Shown: positions 52,414 through 61,736 of the stretch, piece after piece | Position numbering within the stretch: position 1 is the first letter of the stretch | Layout of the letters: each line of letters starts with the position of its first letter | Assembly: GCF_002608565.1 (NCBI RefSeq) | Contig: NZ_LIXM01000002.1 | Location: 176,272 to 240,271, forward strand | Direction: 5' to 3' | Origin: Vibrio sp. PID17_43 | GTDB taxonomy: Bacteria > Pseudomonadota > Gammaproteobacteria > Enterobacterales > Vibrionaceae | DNA: 64,000 nt | The notes under the pieces: model-generated | Databases searched by the model: none | What the model was told of the DNA's origin: nothing | The model's input: the letters and a program-made list of their open reading frames with translations, nothing else | Made by a program: the position numbers and the translations under genes

Positions 52414-53538
52414 TTACATCAAACCTATCCCCGTACAATGCTCCGGGTATTTGTTGATGACTTGTTTTATGTAGTTTTGATGCTCTCTTAAAGCATTTAC
52501 GCACTCTCTCGAGAATAGGCCCTGATAAACTTGCTTCTCTAACTCTAGCAGCGCATAAGTCACTGACCAAGCTTGCCGATACGGATGGTGGGTAGTCATC
52601 ACATCAAACGCATTGGCGACCGCCACTATTTGTGCAGCGATTGGAATGCTTGAACCTTTCAACCCAAATGGGTAGCCAGACCCATTTAAGTTCTCATATT
52701 GATAAGTGATTATTTGGCGAAAGACATTCACACCGGGGTGAACAGGATTACCGATACGTGCAACGATGTTGTCTGCAGATTTGATACACTGATCAATATG
52801 CTCAAGCAACAAAGCTTCTTGTTCATCCGAAAAGTGGCAACGGTCATGATCAATTTCAGCAGAAAGCGGTATCGCACTCAAATTATGGTAGCGGGCAAAT
52901 ACGCTGATTTGCTCCACCAACTCATCGCTGAACTCATGGGCATCAGCTAAGTATTTGGCAATTAACTGACTGTAAATGCCCACCCTCTTACTATGAGAAT
53001 ACACTTCACGCGAATAACCGGGCATTAAGCACTGCATTCGCTCGGCCATAAGTTCAATACTGTTCACCACATGATCTTCCGATCCCACCGCAAACTGAAT
53101 CATTTCAAAATATGGTTTAAGGCTATTGAGCGCATTCAAACTGAATGCATGGGTTTTAACGGAGTTAAGAAAGACAAAACCCGTAAAAGTTTGATGGTCA
53201 TAGCAAGGGATCGCCACTGACGATTGATAGCCTCGTTTTAGAAGCGTTTGAATACGTTGACAATGGTTAATGTCATGAAGATCATCGACAATACGTGGAG
53301 TCGCGCTACTAGCAGCAATGCTGAGGTGATGAAGTTTGCGTAGTGGCGCTTCATGATGCGCTAAACGCCAAGTGCCGAATTCACTTTCAGCGAAAGACTT
53401 GAGTATACCGTGTTGCGGATAGTATTTGACAAACGACACTCTATCAACAGAGGATAAGTGTGCCTGCATCCTAATCTTCAACGTTTGCATTTGCTCATTA
53501 AGCGGTTTTGCAAACGGGTAAAAACTCCGGTGTGCCAT
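52414..53538 (-). CDS. Degenerate HD-GYP protein with GAF-like N-terminus
   Basis: 374 residues. The N-terminal part (about 35-170) looks like a GAF sensor domain. The C-terminal part (about 180-360) is an HD-GYP domain with key losses. HSKRVG is kept, but the HD pair reads RYHNLSAIP (Asp to Asn), the HHE site reads YQYENLNGSGYP, and AVANAFDVMTTHHPYR ends the core. Metal-binding residues needed for cyclic-di-GMP hydrolysis are missing, so I infer an inactive sensor or binding protein. The intact paralogue is at 60128-61339. Confidence 0.78.
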   Translation of the reverse strand: MAHRSFYPFAKPLNEQMQTLKIRMQAHLSSVDRVSFVKYYPQHGILKSFAESEFGTWRLAHHEAPLRKLHHLSIAASSATPRIVDDLHDINHCQRIQTLLKRGYQSSVAIPCYDHQTFTGFVFLNSVKTHAFSLNALNSLKPYFEMIQFAVGSEDHVVNSIELMAERMQCLMPGYSREVYSHSKRVGIYSQLIAKYLADAHEFSDELVEQISVFARYHNLSAIPLSAEIDHDRCHFSDEQEALLLEHIDQCIKSADNIVARIGNPVHPGVNVFRQIITYQYENLNGSGYPFGLKGSSIPIAAQIVAVANAFDVMTTHHPYRQAWSVTYALLELEKQVYQGLFSRECVNALREHQNYIKQVINKYPEHCTGIGLM

Positions 53539-53723
53539 ACTTCACCTCCACACCCAAGCATAGAAACTAGAAGAAAAGCCTAATGAAACTCAGAAGATTA
53601 AATGTAATTAAAGCGACTTTTCTCCACCTAATTTATCGACATACCACAACTTAAGTGTACGAAATAGAAACAGGTCACCGCCAATTATTTCACCGAATAT
53701 TCAACGATAATTTGATCAAGATT

Positions 53724-53754
53724 AAAAAGGCCAGTGCGCCTTCACCCACTGACC
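53724..53754 (-). terminator. tyrP terminator
   Basis: Minus strand: GGTCAGTG, 15-nt loop, CACTGGCC, then TTTTTAAT. 25 bases after the permease stop codon. Confidence 0.72.
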
Positions 53755-53778
53755 GTCACTTTGTATCACAACCAATGA

Positions 53779-54984
53779 TTAACCTAGAGCAGGAAGCACG
53801 CCAACCGTAATAAGAACTTGTGCCAGAACAATCGCCGTACCTGCAATCCCCGTCACAACCAAGGTTCCTTGGCCACCCGCAACGCGGTATTCACCCGTAA
53901 ATTCATCTGAGCGACGCACTTTTATCACCATCACTAGTGGTAAGAAAATCGCTAAGATAGCGAGTGCAATTGCAGCGTAACCCAACGCCATAATGAAGCC
54001 TTGCGGATAAAACAATGCAAAACCAAGTGGTGGGGTAAATGTTACTAGGGCCGCTAACAATCGGTTAGGTTTTTCGTTATCGCCTTTAATGGTATCCCCC
54101 AAGAACTCAAACAGTCCTAAGCTTACACCGAGGAAAGACGTTAACAATGCAAGGTCTGCGAATACACCGACGACATTGCCTAGATTTGATTGTTGTACGG
54201 TTTGCGATAGTTGGCCGATAAGCGCACTTAATCCACCATTGTCAATCAACGTGTTTTGGCTAACGACACCAAGCGTCACAATCTGCCAGAAAATGTAAAT
54301 CACTAACGGAATCGTTGAACCAACCATGATTGCTTTACGCAGTGATGATGTATCCCCATCAAGGTAATTTACAATCGCAGGAATACTTCCGTGAAAACCA
54401 AATGAAGTAAAGATAACCGGAATAGCGGCAACAATAAGACCTTGTTCAACTGGCATACTGAGCAGGTACGATTGAGTAACGTTTGGGGCAAGGAAAAACA
54501 ATACGGCGATCATGGCTACCATCTTCAAACCAAACAACACGCGGTTTACCTTATCAACCGTGCTCGTTCCAACCGTCACTACAAGCGTCACGATAAGCGT
54601 AAAAATAATGGTTGATGTCGAGCCAGAAAGTTCTAAGTCAAACCAATCAGTGAGTCGGTCACCAAACTGAGCCCCACCACCAGCAATGTAAGCGGCGCAC
54701 AGTGAATAGAACAGAAACAACATCGAGAAACTCGCAATCCACTTGCCTTTCTGTCCAAGAATTTTTCTTGCCAGCGTGTGCAACGTCGCATTGCTATCAG
54801 CATATTGGTGCAATTCCAACATGAGTAGCGCAGTAAACGCCATCAATGCCCACAAACTCAACATAATAATAAGGGAGGTGGAAAAACCAATGCCTGCAGA
54901 GGCAAGAGGTAGCGCTAGCATTCCAGCACCAATTGTAGTCCCAGCAATAATCAGGGCACTACCAAACACTTTAGATTGACTCAT
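53779..54984 (-). CDS. tyrP: Tyrosine/aromatic amino-acid permease (TyrP-like, HAAAP family)
   Basis: Inner-membrane proton symporter for tyrosine or related aromatics, 401 residues (E. coli TyrP 403) with eleven helices. Conserved elements: IIAGTTIGAGMLALPLASAGIGF at the N-terminus (in part), AIPVIFTSFGFHGSIPAIVNYLDGD near residue 190 and ADLALLTSFLGVSLGLFEFLGD near residue 285. It resembles TyrP more than Mtr. Two TyrR boxes lie upstream, which supports the aromatic assignment. The exact preference (tyrosine or tryptophan) is not proven. Confidence 0.88.
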   Translation of the reverse strand: MSQSKVFGSALIIAGTTIGAGMLALPLASAGIGFSTSLIIMLSLWALMAFTALLMLELHQYADSNATLHTLARKILGQKGKWIASFSMLFLFYSLCAAYIAGGGAQFGDRLTDWFDLELSGSTSTIIFTLIVTLVVTVGTSTVDKVNRVLFGLKMVAMIAVLFFLAPNVTQSYLLSMPVEQGLIVAAIPVIFTSFGFHGSIPAIVNYLDGDTSSLRKAIMVGSTIPLVIYIFWQIVTLGVVSQNTLIDNGGLSALIGQLSQTVQQSNLGNVVGVFADLALLTSFLGVSLGLFEFLGDTIKGDNEKPNRLLAALVTFTPPLGFALFYPQGFIMALGYAAIALAILAIFLPLVMVIKVRRSDEFTGEYRVAGGQGTLVVTGIAGTAIVLAQVLITVGVLPALG

Positions 54985-55111
54985 TGTATATTTATCTTTA
55001 CAGCCTAATAAGATTAATCAGCATGAGGTCAGGAAACCGTCTACCAAACCCAATACCACTATTGGAATACAGTTTGATTCTGTCGGATCTCTCAAATAAG
55101 ATCAAGTAAAG

Positions 55112-55151
55112 TGTAAGGATTAAGATGCAGTAATGTACATTTAGTTTTACA
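55112..55151 (-). promoter_or_regulatory. Tandem TyrR boxes upstream of tyrP
   Basis: Strong box TGTACATTTAGTTTTACA (55134-55151) matches TGTAAA-N6-TTTACA with one mismatch. A weaker box TGTAAGGATTAAGATGCA (55112-55129) lies four bases away, 22 bp centre to centre. A strong/weak pair at about two helical turns is the known arrangement at E. coli tyrP. Confidence 0.72.
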
Positions 55152-55204
55152 CCCCTACTTTAAGTCCGAATTTGGGCAAGTAATTAAGCGCATCGGTTGT
55201 TTGC

Positions 55205-55582
55205 TCAATACCAACTGCTTGATACAACAGCTAATGGCAGGTACTTAAAAATTAGCTTAATAGCAACGATAGAATAGGCTTGGGTTTCTTGGGTTTCTTG
55301 CGTTGCATTACGTGAAATATAGGCTTCTAAAGCATGAGTTAAAGCATCGATACCAGTATCGGCGGTGACCTTAGCCGGTAAACTAATGAGAAGATTTGCA
55401 TCCAATGCCGCCATCTTAGGTACGAGCTTGGGATCAATTAAGGGGGTTTTCAGATGTGTAATAGGGTCAGACACGACTGCTGCAATGGTTACTTCGGAAA
55501 AGGTACCACCGACGCAGCAACTTTCAATCCGTTGGTATGTCGAGTTGAGCCAAACCTTTAGATAAAACACGAAAAGAAACAC
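55205..55582 (-). pseudogene. Remnant of an iron-containing alcohol dehydrogenase
   Basis: The middle of this frame is clearly from a group III (Fe) alcohol dehydrogenase. SEVTIAAVVSDPITHLKTPLIDPKLVPKMAALDANLL matches YiaY/FucO-type enzymes (key parts IDPKLVPKMAALDANLL and GIDALTHALEAYIS). The N-terminal NAD-binding half is missing apart from a frameshifted GG-T region, and the C-terminal iron-binding half is gone after KYLPLAV. About 110 of 380 residues remain. It is divergent from a LysR gene, probably its former regulator. Confidence 0.75.
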
Positions 55583-55663
55583 CTGATTTTCCGTGCTGCT
55601 GGATTAGTAAAAAAATATTACATACTGATATACTGAACAAAATCACACGAATTAGTCTTGCGA

Positions 55664-56614
55664 ATGGATTACATAACACTCTCACGCATTAGCCTTAAAC
55701 ACCTAACGGTACTGCACATGCTACTCATGACACACAGCGTGACTCAAGCGGCGGAACAACTTTGCGTGACCCCTTCTAGCGTGAGTAAAACGCTCAGTCA
55801 ATTGCGTGACATTCTGAAAGACGACCTTTTTTACCGCGATGGCACTCGTTTAGTCCCGACTCCGTTTGCTTTGAATATAGGCCCTTCGGTGCACGGCATT
55901 CTTTCCAGCATGAACGGTTTGCTTTACCAAGGTTCGTTTAATCCCACCTATTATGAAGGTCGATTCTCATTGGCAATGCGTGAAAGCACCTTTGAGATCT
56001 TCGCGCCTATGCTACAGAACCTATCTAAACAGATGGGCAGCCGAGCGCAATTGAACGTCTATGCGAAAGAGCAAATGAGTTTCGATTCTCTGATCCGCGG
56101 ACAGGTCGACTTTTTGATTCTGCCGCATGACATCAGCCAGCCGCCAACCCACAGCAAAGACTTGGTATGGCAGACGATTCTAGAGGATGAAATGATCTGT
56201 TTGATGGGCAGAAATAACCCGTTGACAAAAGAAGAGCTTTCGATAGAAAACTATCTGTGTGCAAGACACATAGGCATTCACGATAAAGACTTATCCCAGC
56301 CCTACTTTGAACAGAACTTAACCCAGTGCTATGCCAAACGCAGTGTCGCGATGCACGTGGCAGACTTTGGATCCGCAGCAGTGATGTGTCACCACTCCGA
56401 TTATCTATTCACTTGTTCAAAACTTTGGGCGCAAATGGCACTGCAAGCGAATGGCTTGGTAGAAAGACCTTTGCCATTCGAGTACGGGCAAGTGGCGTAC
56501 AGTTTGGTGTGGAATAAAGCGAGTCTGAACGATCCCGCTTTGAGGTGGCTACAACAGCAAGTGCTTAAAGCGTGTGAAACCTTGGGAGGATGCAGCAAAC
56601 CGAGAGTGAATTAA
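55664..56614 (+). CDS. LysR-family transcriptional regulator
   Basis: 316 residues. The N-terminal HTH is in HSVTQAAEQLCVTPSSVSKTLSQLRDIL (key part VTQAAEQLCVTPSSVSKTL), with FYRDGTRLVPTPFAL following. The periplasmic-binding-like effector domain begins about residue 95, with LIRGQVDFLILPHD near residue 145. The ATG at 55664 lies two codons after a TTG; neither has a clear ribosome binding site. It resembles the NodD/LeuO-like branch. The divergent gene is a dead alcohol dehydrogenase, so its regulon may now be elsewhere. It converges on yjjW. Confidence 0.88.
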   Translation: MDYITLSRISLKHLTVLHMLLMTHSVTQAAEQLCVTPSSVSKTLSQLRDILKDDLFYRDGTRLVPTPFALNIGPSVHGILSSMNGLLYQGSFNPTYYEGRFSLAMRESTFEIFAPMLQNLSKQMGSRAQLNVYAKEQMSFDSLIRGQVDFLILPHDISQPPTHSKDLVWQTILEDEMICLMGRNNPLTKEELSIENYLCARHIGIHDKDLSQPYFEQNLTQCYAKRSVAMHVADFGSAAVMCHHSDYLFTCSKLWAQMALQANGLVERPLPFEYGQVAYSLVWNKASLNDPALRWLQQQVLKACETLGGCSKPRVN

Positions 56615-56641
56615 GTTCTAAACTTGTTTGCCTTTACTGCG

Positions 56642-57541
56642 CTACACGTAGACCGATGGCATAGTCATTGGTCTGCTGACAAACTGACTTAATTGAGCGT
56701 GAAAGCGTTCCATTTCATCCTTAGAGCATTTCTCCCATTCTAGCGCTTCGCCTGTCACACCATGATGTTGAAACGCGTTCAAACGAATGTTGACTGATTT
56801 CGGCAACGATTGCAGATAGTGCCCAACAGTGGCTATTTCTGTATCTAGATCACTTTTACCCGGTATATGAAGCAAGCGCACTTCATACAGCTTGTCAGCG
56901 TTTGCTAAATACTGAATCGTCTGGAATACGCGGTGGTTATCTCGCCCGACAAGCCAGTGATGCGTTTCACTTTGCCACGATTTAAGATCAATCATTGCGC
57001 CATCCATATACGGCAACACTCTTTCCCAACCTGAGGTTGATAAAGACCCATTGCTATCGATGAAGCAAGTAAGATGCTGCAATTCAGGATCCTGCTTGAT
57101 CCCTTTAAACAGCGCAATAATGAAAGGAAGCTGTAAGGTAGATTCCCCACCGGATACAGTAACACCGCTAATAAAAAAGCGCTGTTTGCGTATCAAATCG
57201 AGCATTGCCTCCACAGAGTAGTCAGTAATTTTTGGATTTGATTGGTGCTGACATATCTCTGTGCAACGCTCGCAGTGGGTGCACTCCTCTTTAAGCCAAA
57301 CAACGTTGTTGCTTTCGTCGAACTTCAGCGCGCCAACCGGACACACGCTTACACAATCACCACAATGATCACAGTGATTGATGGTGTGCGGATTGTGGCA
57401 GTTGATGCACTGATAGTTACAACCCTGTAGAAAGATGACTAGACGGTTTCCCGGTCCATCAACACAAGAAAACGGAAGGATTCGAGTGACCTTAGCCAAG
57501 GGATTTACCGATCGTCTAGTCATCTTATTCTTGTTTGTCAC
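56642..57541 (-). CDS. yjjW: Glycyl-radical enzyme activase, YjjW family
   Basis: Radical-SAM enzyme that installs the glycyl radical on YjjI, active without oxygen. The SAM cluster motif CNYQCINC puts Cys at residues 41, 45 and 48. A two-cluster ferredoxin insert follows, with CDHCGDCVSVCP and CTHCERCTEICQ. The GGESTLQ motif lies near residue 130. Length 299 (E. coli YjjW 287). It begins four bases after the yjjI stop codon. Confidence 0.93.
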   Translation of the reverse strand: MTNKNKMTRRSVNPLAKVTRILPFSCVDGPGNRLVIFLQGCNYQCINCHNPHTINHCDHCGDCVSVCPVGALKFDESNNVVWLKEECTHCERCTEICQHQSNPKITDYSVEAMLDLIRKQRFFISGVTVSGGESTLQLPFIIALFKGIKQDPELQHLTCFIDSNGSLSTSGWERVLPYMDGAMIDLKSWQSETHHWLVGRDNHRVFQTIQYLANADKLYEVRLLHIPGKSDLDTEIATVGHYLQSLPKSVNIRLNAFQHHGVTGEALEWEKCSKDEMERFHAQLSQFVSRPMTMPSVYV

Positions 57542-57544
57542 TCG

Positions 57545-59089
57545 TTACTTAACGTAAGGCGGTGACATTTCATGGCTCACCACACGTGGTGAACGTTCTA
57601 AAATACCCGTATTCTTCGCCGCTTCTGCACCTAGGAATGTGGTATTGGTACGTGAACCTTGTGCATCGTATTTGGCGATATCAGACAACTTCACCATGTA
57701 ACCTGTTACGCGAACCAAGTCATTTGACGCAACGTTTGCCGTGAACTCACGGTAACCTGCGTTGAGCGCGCCTTTACAAAGGTTGAACATCGCTTCCGGG
57801 TTTGATTTCACCGTTTCGTCGATGGTCAAAATGTCGCTGATGCCAGAACGGTAGTACTGGTGATGCCCTGCCGTTGCTTGCACGTAAGAGACAGGATCCG
57901 GCTCGTTGCCGTAAGGAATACGAACGCCCGGAGTAACATCCAAATCAAGGCTAATGCCGCCCTGTGCATGCAGTAGCGCTTTGCCGTCTAAACCAAACTT
58001 CACAGGCGTACTTTCTACTAGCTCCGACAATTTAGCTGAGATTGCGTGGCCCAATTCGTTCGCTGTTGCATCTTGACCGTAACGGCTCGTATTGCCCTCT
58101 TTCTGTAGCAATACGTTTACCGCTTCTGCCATGCCGTAAATACCATACATTGGCGCAAAACGAGACTCTTCAATCAAACCTTCTTGTGTTAGGAAGCCTT
58201 TAAAGAACTCAGATTTCTCATGCAGGTGTGAAGCACGGGCATCCATGAGCTCAACCATCAAACCGTGGTATTCCGGCAGCACGTTGTTGAAGAAATCGTC
58301 ACAGTTGTCTGAACGATTCGCCGCTTCTTTAAGATTCATACGCACAAGTGTGTTTGAACCACCAGCCAATGGCAGAGAGTTGTAGCAGCTCACGATACCA
58401 AAGCGACCACCTTCGTACGCGTTTGCATGCATTGGGTAATTCGCGATGTGTGGCTTGCTGCACTCACAAATGTTTTGTGTTGCTTGTTTTAGCAGATCGT
58501 CTGGTGTTACTCCTTCGTCGTACATGAACGTTAAGTTTGGCGCGATCTGTTTTAGCTCAGCGTCTACTTTCAAAATCGTACGACAAATAATGTTGTCCGT
58601 CGGACCAATGTTCACGTGCATAAACGCATCGGGCAATGTGCGATCAAGCATGACCCAAAAGTGTTTTAGCTTTTTGTAGACTTGCTCGTCAGTAAGGCCA
58701 CCGACGTAAGGCATAAGCACATCATCAAGTTGACCAAGGTACACTGGGATGTTAGTTACCGAAGGCACATGATGGTAAATGATGGTCAACATGTTGATTG
58801 CATCATCAAAATCTTCTGCTGGATCTAACTCCAAGTATTCAGAGCCTTGAGAAAGAAATTTTGCGTAATCTGGCAAAACATAACGCGGCTTAAACGGCGC
58901 ATGACCTTCAAACATGTCACATATGACGCCTTGCTGCATTGCTTGGCTTACCTCGTCAGAGACAGTCATATATGGAATAGTCGCTTCAGCTTCCAAAGCA
59001 AGAAAGTTCGATTTCTGTTTTGGAGATAAGTTGCTATCTGTCGCGATAGCTAGGAAACGCTGCTGAAGATCGGAAAGGCTTTGAGTCAT
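57545..59089 (-). CDS. yjjI: Glycyl-radical enzyme of unknown reaction, YjjI family
   Basis: 514 residues (E. coli YjjI 516). The glycyl-radical loop RVTGYMVKL puts the radical Gly at residue 463. Candidate active-site cysteines are in GIVSCYNSLPLAGG and NICECSKPHIANYP. The natural substrate of YjjI is not established, and it is distinct from pyruvate formate-lyase and ribonucleotide reductase. The gene pair with yjjW is complete and its motifs are intact, so the system is probably functional. No FNR site was found in the 190 bases upstream. Confidence 0.92.
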   Translation of the reverse strand: MTQSLSDLQQRFLAIATDSNLSPKQKSNFLALEAEATIPYMTVSDEVSQAMQQGVICDMFEGHAPFKPRYVLPDYAKFLSQGSEYLELDPAEDFDDAINMLTIIYHHVPSVTNIPVYLGQLDDVLMPYVGGLTDEQVYKKLKHFWVMLDRTLPDAFMHVNIGPTDNIICRTILKVDAELKQIAPNLTFMYDEGVTPDDLLKQATQNICECSKPHIANYPMHANAYEGGRFGIVSCYNSLPLAGGSNTLVRMNLKEAANRSDNCDDFFNNVLPEYHGLMVELMDARASHLHEKSEFFKGFLTQEGLIEESRFAPMYGIYGMAEAVNVLLQKEGNTSRYGQDATANELGHAISAKLSELVESTPVKFGLDGKALLHAQGGISLDLDVTPGVRIPYGNEPDPVSYVQATAGHHQYYRSGISDILTIDETVKSNPEAMFNLCKGALNAGYREFTANVASNDLVRVTGYMVKLSDIAKYDAQGSRTNTTFLGAEAAKNTGILERSPRVVSHEMSPPYVK

Positions 59090-59279
59090 CTAAGATGTTC
59101 CTGGAGAAAATACAACGAATGCCCCCCTTTCAAGTCTATACCTCGAAAGAGTGACTTGTATTCTACGCTTGAGAAGTCTTTGCCACTAATGAAAAAAACA
59201 AAACGGGTAATTTCCATTTTGGAAATAACAACTTCCTAATTTGGCTAAGACTGAATGCGTTAGCTAAATTATACTTCTT

Positions 59280-59912
59280 TTAGCTTCGATGCGCTGTCGA
59301 CAGCATCACGCCCGCACTGATGAAGACACCCCCCGTCAGGCGATTGAATAACTTCGCTCGTCCTTTCGCAAATAGCCAATCCGATGTTCTCACCCCTAGC
59401 AAACCATAGAAGGTCAACCAACTCAGTTCGAACACTACAAAGGTACTGGCAAAGACAATGTACTGTGTGATTAACGATGCAGAAGGGTCGATGAACTGAG
59501 GAAACAGCGCAGTGAAAAAAACGATGGCTTTTGGGTTACTCGAACCAACAATAAAACCACTGGTAAACGCGCTTAAGTAATTTGAAGAAGATCGCTCAGG
59601 TTGCGCTTGCGAGAAGTCAGTTTGTTTTGAGCGCAGTGCTTGGATACCAAGCCAAATAAGATACGCAGCGCCACACCATTTGATGATGTTAAAGGCCAAC
59701 TCCGAAGAAGCGATTACGACGCCGAGGCCAGTAAAAGATAAGGTAAGGATGATAGTAATTGCGATCAAACTGCCAAGAGCGGTCGCAAAAGCATAGCGAA
59801 ATCCGCTACTGACCCCTTTGCTCAGACAAAGTAGTGAACTAGGACCCGGAGAGGCAGTAAGAACCAATATGGCTAGCGTGTAATAAATCCATGTATCCAG
59901 TTGCATTGGCAT
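59280..59912 (-). CDS. LysE/RhtB-family amino-acid exporter (paralogue 3 of 3)
   Basis: 210 residues. Features: TASPGPSSLLCLSKGVSSGF at the N-terminus, GAAYLIWLGIQALRSK near residue 80 and GSSNPKAIVFFTALFPQFID near residue 125. ATG at 59912 or the MQL codon two in (both ATG) is possible; GGAAGGGAATGCC lies upstream. Divergent from nothing and followed by the yjjI operon on the same strand. Substrate unknown. Confidence 0.9.
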   Translation of the reverse strand: MPMQLDTWIYYTLAILVLTASPGPSSLLCLSKGVSSGFRYAFATALGSLIAITIILTLSFTGLGVVIASSELAFNIIKWCGAAYLIWLGIQALRSKQTDFSQAQPERSSSNYLSAFTSGFIVGSSNPKAIVFFTALFPQFIDPSASLITQYIVFASTFVVFELSWLTFYGLLGVRTSDWLFAKGRAKLFNRLTGGVFISAGVMLSTAHRS

Positions 59913-60127
59913 TCCCTTCCAATCCGTTATGTACTGTACTCAAGTTACGGTTACTAACCTCTAAGTACGACCATTTTTCTGTCCTTAAACGCAGAGCAAT
60001 CAACAAACTTAGCGCTAGTAATCTGGAGTAATCGCGCCTAACCAGTGCAGTTACAATGCGATTAGTTATGCACTAAAAATACTGACATTATGCAACCATG
60101 TAAAGAGATAAGTTAGCCCTTCATAAC

Positions 60128-61339
60128 TCAATCATAAAAAGGTTGGGGATCAACTTCTAACGTGGATGGGGCGATTGCTTTTTCGATCGCATAGGCACTG
60201 TTTTTCAAATCCACCATCGCAACATCAATATAACGGTTAAACTTGCGAGAATAGAAACACTTAATAATTGGCTTTAGTGGCTGTAATGAATTTGACGTCC
60301 AGACGATACCCACTCGACCATCGTTAAGTTGGACAATGGAGCCGACGGGATACATACCAATACAATTAATAAACTTATAGACAAGATCCGCATCGAGATG
60401 AAATGGCGTAAGACTTAACAGGATTTTGAACGCTTCCGCAGAACTCATCCCTTTCTTGTAAACTCGCTCCGCTGTTAATGCATCGTAAATATCGACAATA
60501 CAACTCATTCGCCCATGAACAGGGATTTGCTCACCAGCTAGGCCACGTGGATAACCTTTGCCATCCAGTTTTTCATGGTGCATTAAGCAAACATCACGAC
60601 TGATTTCGCTCACCCCTTTAACCCCAAGTATTATTTTTCTCGCATACACCTGGTGCAGCTTCATGTGCTCAAATTCTTCTGGCGTTAACCGAGCAGGTTT
60701 ATGCAAAATCTCATCATCAATTTTTATCTTGCCGATATCATGAATAATCCCACCAACGGCCAGCTGTTTTAAGGTATCTTTATCCAATCCTAGATGCTTA
60801 CCAAATGTAACCAGCAGACAAGCCACATTCACTGAGTGCTCAAGCAAGTAAGAATCTTTTTTGCGCAGTGCGGAAACACATTGAAGTGCATCCGAATCGA
60901 TAAACACGCTGTCAATCATGTCGTCAGCCCACGATTCAATCTCATCGACTTCAATAAGCTTGCCTTCAAACGTCTGATTGAGCAGTTTTTGTGCTAACCC
61001 CTTAGCCTCTGCAATGAGTTTTTTGGCACGCTTATGCTGAGCTTCACGAGAACGAAACGCACGCTTAATTTTTGAGGTGGCGATGACTTCTGATGCACCC
61101 AGTGTCACATCGTGCTCTTCTTCGACGGGTTTAAACACGCACCCTTGGGCAGAGAGTTTTTGATCAACCCAAACGTACTTAATGCCGCCCGATTTTAACT
61201 TTTGAATACCTTGTAATGAGGAGACGCGGCCAGCATTCGCTAAGTTGACTCGCTTACTCTGTTGGATCGAGGTGACGAACATGCCAATACTCAAATCTGC
61301 GATCGCTATTTTTATCGATTCTTCTGTTTTGTACTGCAT
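60128..61339 (-). CDS. HD-GYP cyclic-di-GMP phosphodiesterase with DUF3391 domain
   Basis: 403 residues. The N-terminal DUF3391 domain covers about residues 8-120 (MFVTSIQQS and VWVDQ). The HD-GYP domain has all the expected residues: HSVNVACLL, GGIIHDIGKIKI with the HD pair, HEKLDGKGYPRGL with HHE (LMHHEKLDGKGYP) and DIYDALTAERVYKKGM. So, unlike the paralogue at 52414-53538, it should hydrolyse cyclic di-GMP and lower its level, which favours motility over biofilm. Single gene; the start has a weak ribosome binding site. Confidence 0.92.
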   Translation of the reverse strand: MQYKTEESIKIAIADLSIGMFVTSIQQSKRVNLANAGRVSSLQGIQKLKSGGIKYVWVDQKLSAQGCVFKPVEEEHDVTLGASEVIATSKIKRAFRSREAQHKRAKKLIAEAKGLAQKLLNQTFEGKLIEVDEIESWADDMIDSVFIDSDALQCVSALRKKDSYLLEHSVNVACLLVTFGKHLGLDKDTLKQLAVGGIIHDIGKIKIDDEILHKPARLTPEEFEHMKLHQVYARKIILGVKGVSEISRDVCLMHHEKLDGKGYPRGLAGEQIPVHGRMSCIVDIYDALTAERVYKKGMSSAEAFKILLSLTPFHLDADLVYKFINCIGMYPVGSIVQLNDGRVGIVWTSNSLQPLKPIIKCFYSRKFNRYIDVAMVDLKNSAYAIEKAIAPSTLEVDPQPFYD

Positions 61340-61736
61340 GCCGGCATATTCATTAAACGCTAAAATAATAAAAATGGATTATAAGAGATAAGACTATTCA
61401 CTGTTACAAAAATTTGAAATTTATGCGCCTTCAATCAAATATTGGGCAAATTACGTACCACTTGTCCCTTTTATTTTTAAGGACTTAGACTCAGCACACA
61501 TTAACCCGCATGAATTTTCAAAATTTTGTGGCACAAATCAACAACAACTTTGAATAAATAGTATCTAATGCTGAATGCACTTAAAAACGCAGAAAATCAA
61601 ATCCATTGCGCTATAACAACTATTTATAACACTTGAAAACGTGAATCTCATAATAGACCGCACCCAATGGCACACTGTATAAATATGTCATTTACGCTTG
61701 GATCGATTATGTTATTCGTTCCTCAAGGAGGTTACG
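61340..61736. other. AT-rich region beside the HD-GYP gene
   Basis: About 400 bases with no open frame worth noting. It should carry the HD-GYP promoter. Nothing else recognised. Confidence 0.5.
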
